NCBI GenBank assembly: GCA_905193995.1
Contig: CAJJQT010000102.1
Location: forward strand, 1-7,056
Reading direction: 5' to 3'
Source: an uncultured Porphyromonadaceae bacterium
GTDB lineage: Bacteria; Bacteroidota; Bacteroidia; Bacteroidales; Muribaculaceae
DNA: 7,056 bases
The notes below the pieces were generated by a model that worked only from the letters and a program-made list of their open reading frames with translations, did no database searches and was not told where the DNA came from. Positions 1 to 5,365 of the stretch are shown here, piece by piece (within the stretch, counting starts at the first letter, position 1; every line of letters begins with the position of its first letter). The position numbers were made by a program, and so were the translations under genes.

Positions 1-441
1 GCTTACAAAGAACTTCCCGACGGCGTTACTATCAACCCGGGTCGCAGCCAGTATCAGTTCAGCTCAGCCAAGGGTGCTCAGTCGTTCACCTTCACAGTAC
101 CCGAAACTATGGCGCGCTCAGGCGAGGAACTGACTTTCTCGGGGGGTGCCATTCAGGTAAGCGGCTTTGGTGATCCTTTCGGGAGCCATCGCAGCGTATC
201 GCCTGAATTCGGACGTTCGCCCAATTTCACAGCCATATCGCACAAGGCACTGTTAGGCACGCTCCCGTCGTTGACTATCGACCCGAAAAGCACTTCAGGC
301 GTTGAAAATGTCAGCGATGCTGACGCCGAACCTGTCATGTACTACAATCTTCAGGGCGTTTCGTCGTCCGAACCCTTCCGGGGTCTGAATATTGTAGTAT
401 ATTCCGACGGTTCAGTCCGCAAAATTCATTTTAATCTCTGA
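1..441 (+). CDS. C-terminal end of a secreted/surface protein, paralogue of the next gene (5' end outside window)
   Basis: The frame is open from base 1 to a TGA at 439-441, giving the last 146 residues of a protein whose start lies to the left. An internal Met codon at 109 is not a credible start, because similarity to the next protein begins at the first codons. Two parts can be seen. Bases 1-279 encode a module about 41% identical (38 of 93 residues, counted by hand) to residues 593-686 of the next protein, with shared motifs GDP.G.HR, GRSPNF and G..P..TI. After a linker of about 17 residues comes the tail from 331, with YYNLQG and EPFRGLNIVV, which is 21/29 identical to the next protein's tail. 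Such tails are common on exported Bacteroidales proteins and may be sorting or anchoring signals; that is inference. The fragment has no enzymatic motif. Its G+C is lower than that of its neighbour. A second stop, TAA, directly follows the TGA. Confidence 0.85.
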   Translation, partial: AYKELPDGVTINPGRSQYQFSSAKGAQSFTFTVPETMARSGEELTFSGGAIQVSGFGDPFGSHRSVSPEFGRSPNFTAISHKALLGTLPSLTIDPKSTSGVENVSDADAEPVMYYNLQGVSSSEPFRGLNIVVYSDGSVRKIHFNL

Positions 442-465
442 TAAATGAAACGATTTTTAATCTCT
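429..465 (+). repeat. 11-bp perfect direct repeat flanking the start codon of the large surface-protein gene
   Basis: The word ttttaatctct occurs at 429-439 and again at 455-465, 26 bases apart. The first copy covers the last two sense codons of the upstream gene and the T of its TGA; the second lies in codons 4-8 of the downstream gene. The two copies are read in different frames, so shared protein sequence does not explain them. Chance in an A/T-rich pocket is possible. No inverted repeat or mobile element accompanies them. Confidence 0.5.
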
Positions 466-3400
466 CTTGCCGCCTTTTGCGCCGGCATCGCCGTGTCTCA
501 CGCTACACAGGTGTGTTTGGAGGTGAACAAAGTATCATCCTCTGTCACCCTGGAGTCGGTGGAGACCGGCGAGGCGGTCGCAATCGGCTCGCCCGACAAA
601 AGCATGCGCTATTCGTTCGATGCGACTCCGGGGAGGTATCTGCTAACGGCTTATGCTACCGACGGTTCTACCGTCAACGGCACCATCGTCGTTGAGATTG
701 TGGCCAATCCTCAGCCCACGCCCGACTACGACGGCTATGACGTGCAGCAGCTCAAGCTGATCACATGTACAGCATATGCCACCAACCGCGACTGGTCGGT
801 CGATCGTGGCGACTACACACTCGACGTGAAAGTGTCGACCCGCGAGGGCGAATTCCAGGATATGGTCCCCGGCCATTCAATCAATCCCGGGCGCCTCACC
901 TTCCTGGCTCTCGAAGGCCATACCTACTATGCCACTTTCTCGCCTTCGGAAGTTCACCGCGCCGAAGGATATACCGACGTCTACAAGTCCGGGACTCTCA
1001 ACTGGAACGTGAACGTCTCCTGCTCGATTCCGAAGGCCGCGCCGCTGGCCGTCACGTTGCCGCAAGGCACCGTGCTGGACCTCGGCGTGAAATTTTCACA
1101 CTTTGTCGATTTCACTCCGGTCGCACCGCAATCGGTGGAGGACAAAGACGGCAAAACCGTATATTCCTACAGCCTTGCCGAAGGCCAGGTCTACAACTAC
1201 CGCGCATCGCTCGCCGGAGGTTTGACACACGCCGGCTATTTTACGATGGCTGCCGGCGACAAGGCGCCGGATCTGTCATTCACCGACGCCGATTTCCATG
1301 CCGCTGAGCCCGATATGGTGAAGCATTCCGTCCAGGCCAACGAAGGCTTCGAGACCGGCGACATATTTGTCAATATCAATCCGCGGGGCCATCTCGAGCT
1401 GGAGCCCGGCGAGGTCTTCTCGGCCCACACCATGCGCACCTGGCAGCTTACCGAAAATCAGACCAACAATTACTTCATGGAGCCTGACTTCCACTACACG
1501 GTCATCGGTCTTGACGGGAAGCCGTCGTCCGATGTGATCGAGGTGAAGCAAAAGCCCGGCTCCGCTTGGGCTGATATTTCGGCTAAGGCTCCCGGTACGG
1601 TTATCGTCCTGGTTACGTACGACGCCATCGCTCTCAACTTCTTCACCTCGTCGGGCGTACGCACGCCTTACATGGGGGGCGAGATATGGGGCGCCATATG
1701 GCCCGAAAACACTGCGGCTTATGTCGTCTCAGTAGGTCAGCAAACGACCGCCATAGAGCCGAACATGCTCATCAACGAAGCGTATAACGACGGGGCCAAG
1801 AAGCTCGCCGGAAAGTACGTCGATGCCGAGCACGACGTATTCTACTACCTCGACACCGAGGCCGGCTACGCCTACACGTTCACGCCGCAGGGTGTCAACA
1901 ACGTCACGCTCGCCTACCCGACCATCGGCGAGCATATGACTACCTATACCGGTTTCGGATCGGATGGCGTCACGGCCAATGCCGACGGATCCTACACGGT
2001 CCTTCTGAAAGAAGGCCGTCAGATTGTGCGGCTTGCCGATGCGTCGGGCCATGCCGTTTATCAGGTGCTGACGGCTAAACCGTGCCACCGCGAGATCGCC
2101 AACGCCTCGCGTCCGGGCAGCTCCGTATTCCAGCCCGGCGACCGGGTCACAATCCAGTATTCTGGCCTGCGCCACCCGGCCAACAAGCTCGCCGGTATCT
2201 ACAACATGTCGGCTTACGTCACTTACAACGGCATCCCCAACGGCTCGTCGCTGATCCTCGGCGCCGGGCAATACACCTTCGGGTCTGTGCCGTCGGCTCA
2301 GGCCGTGACCGTCGACATACCCGCCGACGTCGACCTGTCTGAAACTTCCGAGATCGTCCTTGACGAAGGTGTGATCCAGGTCAACGGCTACGGCGACCCG
2401 ATCGGCAACCACCGCGGCATCGACCGTGTGGCCGGCCGATCGCCCAACTTCCCCGCCGTGCCTCACAAGACATATTTCGGCGCGATCCCCGACGTCACCA
2501 TACCGCTGACGCCCTACCGCGAGTTTGATATCGAAGTGCGCTGCAATGTCGGCGGCGCAGCGGTCACGGTCCTGGCTCCCGACGGTAGCCAACTGGTACC
2601 CGACGCCGCAGGCAACTATGCAGGCACCTACGGCACCTACACTGTCAAGGCCGGCAAGGCCGGTTACCGCCACTTTGCCTCGACATTCACCATCGGCGAC
2701 AGCGCCTCCGGGCTGCAGATCTTCGATGTCAGTCTGACCGAAGCTCCCGAGGGAGCTTGGGATGGCGTCACACTCACCGAACCCCGCCGTAGTGACACCG
2801 GCGTATATGAGATCGGCACAGGCGCCGAGCTGGCATGGTATGCTGCGGCAGCCGACCGCAGCCCGGGCGCCGTCCTGACGGCCGACATCGACCTTGCCGA
2901 CTACGACTGGACTCCGATCGGCCGCAGCTACGCCGAGCCGTTCGCCGCCACATTCACCGGCGGCGGCCACACCGTGTCAGGTCTCTGTGCCGTCGATGCG
3001 GATGCCGACAATGTCGGCCTCTTCGGTTATGCCCAGGGTACAGCCGAGACGCCCGCCGCCATCACCGGCGTCACTGTAGCGGGCCGTGTGTCCGGTAACC
3101 GCTACGTAGCCGGTCTGCTGGGCTGCGCCGGCCGCTATGTCACCATCGACACATGTGCATCATACGCTGACGTCACCGCCCGCGGCCGCGGAGCCGCAGG
3201 CATCGTCGGCTTCCTCTCGTCGACCACTTCGTCAGTGACCCGCTGCTACAATGCCGGAGCCATAACCGCTCCCGACGCTCATGCCGGCATCGTCGGCGCC
3301 GTCAACGCCGGCTGCACGTCCGTTTCCGACGTATTCAGCGTCGGCACCGTCAGCCCGGGCCCGATGGCATCGGCCTGCGTCGGCTCCAGTGTCGACAAGA

Positions 3401-3756
3401 CCGGCATCACCGGCGCCTGGGCGCTCGAAGCAGGCGATGTGCCCGACCCATCGACGATAGTAACGGCTGATGTCATGGCCTCAGGCGAGGTCGCCTGCCG
3501 GCTCGGCAGCCCGTTCGGCCAGCTCATCGGTACCGACCCGCACCCGCGCTTCGGGGCTCCCGCCGTTTATTACGACGAGGCTGCCGGCCGCTACTTCAAC
3601 GAGACCGGCGTCAGTGCTCCCGCGATCGTGATACCTGCCGCACCTGCGCCCGTACGATACTACAACCTTCAGGGCATCGGCTCTGCGGAGCCTTTCCGGG
3701 GCCTCAACATCGTAGTCCGCTCCGACGGATCCGCTTCCCGGGTCTACATGCCCTGA
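445..3756 (+). CDS. Large secreted surface protein with Ig-like modules, GLUG-type repeats and a YYNLQG C-terminal tail
   Basis: This complete protein has 1103 residues and no recognised enzymatic motif. A Sec signal peptide is clear: Lys-Arg at 2-3, a hydrophobic core, and likely cleavage after SHA at residue 20. Cys12 is not in a lipobox, so a lipoprotein is unlikely. Residues ~21-590 look beta-rich and probably Ig-like, with NPRGH (312-316), EPDFHY (346-351) and IVLVTYDA (387-394). Residues 577-587 read HPANKLAGIYN, and 593-686 match the upstream protein. Residues ~691-768 resemble a PEGA or carboxypeptidase-regulatory-like module. Residues 772-847 (WDG, LTADIDL, WTPIG, GGHTVSGL) are the usual leader of GLUG proteins, followed by repeats at ~856-972. 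SGEVACRLG and GTD.HP lie at 1013-1034. The tail, with YYNLQG at 1072-1077, ends the protein. The ATG is 3 bases after the previous stop in an A/T-rich leader without a good Shine-Dalgarno, as is usual in Bacteroidota. A role at the cell surface, perhaps adhesion, is inference; T9SS export is possible but unproven. Confidence 0.9.
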   Translation: MKRFLISLAAFCAGIAVSHATQVCLEVNKVSSSVTLESVETGEAVAIGSPDKSMRYSFDATPGRYLLTAYATDGSTVNGTIVVEIVANPQPTPDYDGYDVQQLKLITCTAYATNRDWSVDRGDYTLDVKVSTREGEFQDMVPGHSINPGRLTFLALEGHTYYATFSPSEVHRAEGYTDVYKSGTLNWNVNVSCSIPKAAPLAVTLPQGTVLDLGVKFSHFVDFTPVAPQSVEDKDGKTVYSYSLAEGQVYNYRASLAGGLTHAGYFTMAAGDKAPDLSFTDADFHAAEPDMVKHSVQANEGFETGDIFVNINPRGHLELEPGEVFSAHTMRTWQLTENQTNNYFMEPDFHYTVIGLDGKPSSDVIEVKQKPGSAWADISAKAPGTVIVLVTYDAIALNFFTSSGVRTPYMGGEIWGAIWPENTAAYVVSVGQQTTAIEPNMLINEAYNDGAKKLAGKYVDAEHDVFYYLDTEAGYAYTFTPQGVNNVTLAYPTIGEHMTTYTGFGSDGVTANADGSYTVLLKEGRQIVRLADASGHAVYQVLTAKPCHREIANASRPGSSVFQPGDRVTIQYSGLRHPANKLAGIYNMSAYVTYNGIPNGSSLILGAGQYTFGSVPSAQAVTVDIPADVDLSETSEIVLDEGVIQVNGYGDPIGNHRGIDRVAGRSPNFPAVPHKTYFGAIPDVTIPLTPYREFDIEVRCNVGGAAVTVLAPDGSQLVPDAAGNYAGTYGTYTVKAGKAGYRHFASTFTIGDSASGLQIFDVSLTEAPEGAWDGVTLTEPRRSDTGVYEIGTGAELAWYAAAADRSPGAVLTADIDLADYDWTPIGRSYAEPFAATFTGGGHTVSGLCAVDADADNVGLFGYAQGTAETPAAITGVTVAGRVSGNRYVAGLLGCAGRYVTIDTCASYADVTARGRGAAGIVGFLSSTTSSVTRCYNAGAITAPDAHAGIVGAVNAGCTSVSDVFSVGTVSPGPMASACVGSSVDKTGITGAWALEAGDVPDPSTIVTADVMASGEVACRLGSPFGQLIGTDPHPRFGAPAVYYDEAAGRYFNETGVSAPAIVIPAAPAPVRYYNLQGIGSAEPFRGLNIVVRSDGSASRVYMP
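3010..3360 (+). repeat. GLUG-type protein repeats within the surface protein
   Basis: Four degenerate repeats of about 27-30 residues lie in residues 856-972. Each begins with a small-residue/Gly core: NVGLFG at 856, VAGLLG at 888, AAGIVG at 917 and HAGIVG at 946. Each then has a variable stretch and a Val/Ile-rich strand ending in Gly (VAGRVSG, YADVTARG, YNAGAIT, FSVGTVSPG). This is the pattern of the GLUG family of extracellular repeats, which are thought to stack as a beta-solenoid. The preceding WTPIG and TFTGGGHTVSGL segments are the usual entry to such a region. The match was made by eye, not by a profile search. The repeats lie in the segment of this protein that has no counterpart in the visible end of the upstream paralogue. 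Confidence 0.75.
3649..3753 (+). other. Conserved C-terminal tail module (YYNLQG ... EPFRGLNIVV.SDGS), shared with 331-438
   Basis: The last 35 residues (1069-1103) match the end of the upstream protein at 21 of 29 positions from YYNLQG onward, against about 41% for the other shared module. Of the 21 identical residues, 11 use different codons in the two genes. The protein sequence is therefore kept while the DNA has diverged, which points to selection rather than recent gene conversion. The pattern, a Tyr-Asn-Leu-Gln-Gly strand, a turn with Pro, then Gly-Leu-x-Ile-Val and a basic end, resembles the last strands of type IX secretion C-terminal domains. It is much shorter than a full such domain, so assignment as a sorting signal is inference. 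Confidence 0.6.
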
Positions 3757-3985
3757 CGCATCGAATATCTGAACATACAATTTTTCTGTTTCCGGAGGCC
3801 GGGGCCGTGTGTGAACACTGCTCCGGCCTCCTTTGCCTCGCTGGAAAATATAGCAATCGACGAAGTCGCTCTGCACAGCAGAGAAAGCTGCTGCGCGAGC
3901 CTGCGGAGGACCTCGATGTAACGGAGCCGGCGGTGCAGGTCCTGCAACAATCTGCTTGGTCTGTTTGCAGGTGGCAGGCGGAGTG
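3757..3985. other. Convergent intergenic gap between the surface-protein and efflux genes
   Basis: Transcription enters this 229-base gap from both sides. Besides the strong hairpin near its left end, it holds an imperfect hairpin at 3868-3900: GCTC/GAGC outer arms, a bulge and a mismatch, then CAGCAG (3876-3881) pairing with CTGCTG (3888-3893). It lies about 85 bases downstream of the minus-strand efflux stop. No T-run directly follows it on that strand; the nearest T-rich stretch, at the complement of 3845-3851, is about 17-23 bases further on. It is therefore at best a weak terminator for the efflux operon. I see no promoter, tRNA or mobile-element end here. An 81-codon minus-strand frame covers the gap but is doubtful. 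Confidence 0.5.
3794..3834 (+). terminator. Strong hairpin with GUGA tetraloop, likely terminator of the surface-protein transcript
   Basis: The hairpin starts 37 bases after the surface-protein stop. Bases 3794-3805 pair with 3820-3831 over 12 bp with a single G-U (3803/3822). After one C/U mismatch, bases 3807-3810 pair with 3815-3818 and close on the loop GUGA, a GNRA tetraloop. Only three U follow (3832-3834), so the U-tract is weak. Read on the minus strand the loop would be UCAC and the following bases are A-rich, so the structure favours a plus-strand transcript. It could be an intrinsic terminator or a 3'-end stabilising stem. Confidence 0.6.
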
Positions 3986-5365
3986 TCATTGGGCGCCCCC
4001 GCCGAGAGCTTTGTATAGGTTTACCATGGCCAGGTACTGGTCGCGTACGGCATTGACGAGAGAGGTCTGCGCGTCGAAGTAGCGGCGGTAGGAGTCCATC
4101 ACGTCGATGTAGCTGATGGATCCGGCTGTGTACTGGCGGTTGGTGAGTGTGACGTACTTGTAAGCGGCGTCGCGGAGCTGGATGCGGCGCTCGACGGTGA
4201 GGCGGACGCTGTTGTAGACGGCGATGGCATCGGCCACCTCGGTGAAGGCCGCCGTGACGGTGCGCTCGTAGGTGTGGCGGGCCTGGTCGTAGGCGGCTAC
4301 GGCGGCGCGATAGCGGCGGCGGTTGCGGCCGAAGTCAAATACGGTGCCGGTGATACTGCCGAGAATGTATGAGAAGGGCGAGGCGAGCAGGCGGGCGAGG
4401 CCGTCGTTCTCCCACCCGCCGGTGAGTGAGATGCGCAGGCGGGGAAACTGGTCGGAATAGGCCACGCCGCACTGGGCCATGGCGGCGCGCAGACGCTCGC
4501 GGGAGGCACGCAGGTCGGGGCGCCGCTCGAGCAGGGAGGATGATACGGCGGTGGGGAGCTGGTCGGGCTGGCGGTGCATGAGGTCGAGGTTGACAGTGCC
4601 GATTTCGGCGTCGGGAAACTCGCCCATGAGCAGAGTGATGGCGTTGCGCGCCCTGGCGATGCGGCTTTCAAGGGCCGGGACGAGAGCGGCCGTGGTGGCA
4701 TACTCGACCTGGGCCTGCTGGTAGACGACCTCGGAGGTGAGGCCGCCCTCGTAGCGCAGCCGGGCCTTCTCGACACCTTCGGAGCGGGTGACAAGGGTGC
4801 GGCGCACGATATCGAGCTCCGAGGAGAGCGCTACGAGATTGAAGTAGGCTGTGGCGGTCTCGGCGATAAGGGTCATCTGCAGAGCGCGGCGGTCCTCGAC
4901 GGAGGCGTTGTATAGAGCCGCCGAGCGCCTTTGCTGCTGGCTGAGGCCGCCCCAGAGGTCGATCTCCCAGTTGAGAGTCACCTTTAGGTCGGTCTCGGTG
5001 TCGGCTTTCGGCTTTTCGCCGCTGTAATGGTTTGTCTCGCGGTCGGCCCCGATGAGGCCTGTGACGGTGGGAGTATAGACGAGGCGGTCTATGCCGTAGA
5101 GCTGCCGGAGTTCCTCGATGCGGTCGGCGGCGATTTTCAAGTCGTGGTTGTTGGCAAGGACGCGACGGATTATTCTTGTAAGTGTAGAGTCGGAGTAGAT
5201 CTGCCACCAGTCGGCGTCGGCGATAGTGGCCGAATCGACGCTCGCCAGGGCTATGGCGGGTGGCAGGTTGAGTTCGGGCGCCTTGAGGTTTTTCACGCCC
5301 GAGCATGAGGCGAGAGCTAAGGTCACGGCGATAACGACTATTGCATATCGGGTAATCTTCATCAT
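3986..5365 (-). CDS. Outer-membrane factor lipoprotein of an RND efflux system (OprM/NodT family, TolC-like)
   Basis: This complete gene encodes 459 residues, a usual length for the family. The protein would form a trimeric outer-membrane channel with a periplasmic alpha-helical tunnel, the exit duct of the pump encoded just upstream. The N-terminus has a lipoprotein signal: a hydrophobic stretch, then L-A-S-C with Cys21 as the lipidated residue. Family marks are WW..Y.D at 53-58, NN.DLKIA near 72-79, EIDLWGG at 134-140, RRPDLR at 281-286, LTGGWENDG at 314-322, FDFGRNRRR at 343-351, and Y.AGSISY.DV with DAQTSLV near the end. They fit two tandem OEP halves, about 55-245 and 270-450. The frame is open for 185 further codons upstream, but that part overlaps the pump gene and lacks family sequence. 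The first of two adjacent Met codons forms an ATGA overlap with the pump's stop, so 5365 is preferred; 5362 is the alternative. Drug specificity cannot be read from it. Confidence 0.95.
   Translation of the reverse strand: MMKITRYAIVVIAVTLALASCSGVKNLKAPELNLPPAIALASVDSATIADADWWQIYSDSTLTRIIRRVLANNHDLKIAADRIEELRQLYGIDRLVYTPTVTGLIGADRETNHYSGEKPKADTETDLKVTLNWEIDLWGGLSQQQRRSAALYNASVEDRRALQMTLIAETATAYFNLVALSSELDIVRRTLVTRSEGVEKARLRYEGGLTSEVVYQQAQVEYATTAALVPALESRIARARNAITLLMGEFPDAEIGTVNLDLMHRQPDQLPTAVSSSLLERRPDLRASRERLRAAMAQCGVAYSDQFPRLRISLTGGWENDGLARLLASPFSYILGSITGTVFDFGRNRRRYRAAVAAYDQARHTYERTVTAAFTEVADAIAVYNSVRLTVERRIQLRDAAYKYVTLTNRQYTAGSISYIDVMDSYRRYFDAQTSLVNAVRDQYLAMVNLYKALGGGAQ

Noticed and set aside
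109..441. Met codon at 109 as the start of an independent 110-residue gene
   Set aside because: The frame is open to the window edge, and homology to the neighbouring protein begins at the first codons, so this is an internal Met.
1729..2970. 413-codon frame on the minus strand, antisense to the surface protein
   Set aside because: Long antisense frames are expected opposite G+C-rich genes with strong third-position bias. Its product has no signal, motif or plausible start context, whereas the plus-strand protein has clear domains.
3934..3946. Short palindrome tgcagg-t-cctgca in the intergenic gap
   Set aside because: As RNA it would leave at most a 5-bp stem with a 3-base loop, with no T-run; as a protein-binding site there is no supporting context.
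3807..4082. 91-codon plus-strand frame crossing the gap into the efflux gene
   Set aside because: It starts inside the terminator-like hairpin, overlaps the well-supported end of the outer-membrane factor on the other strand, and shows no recognisable protein features.
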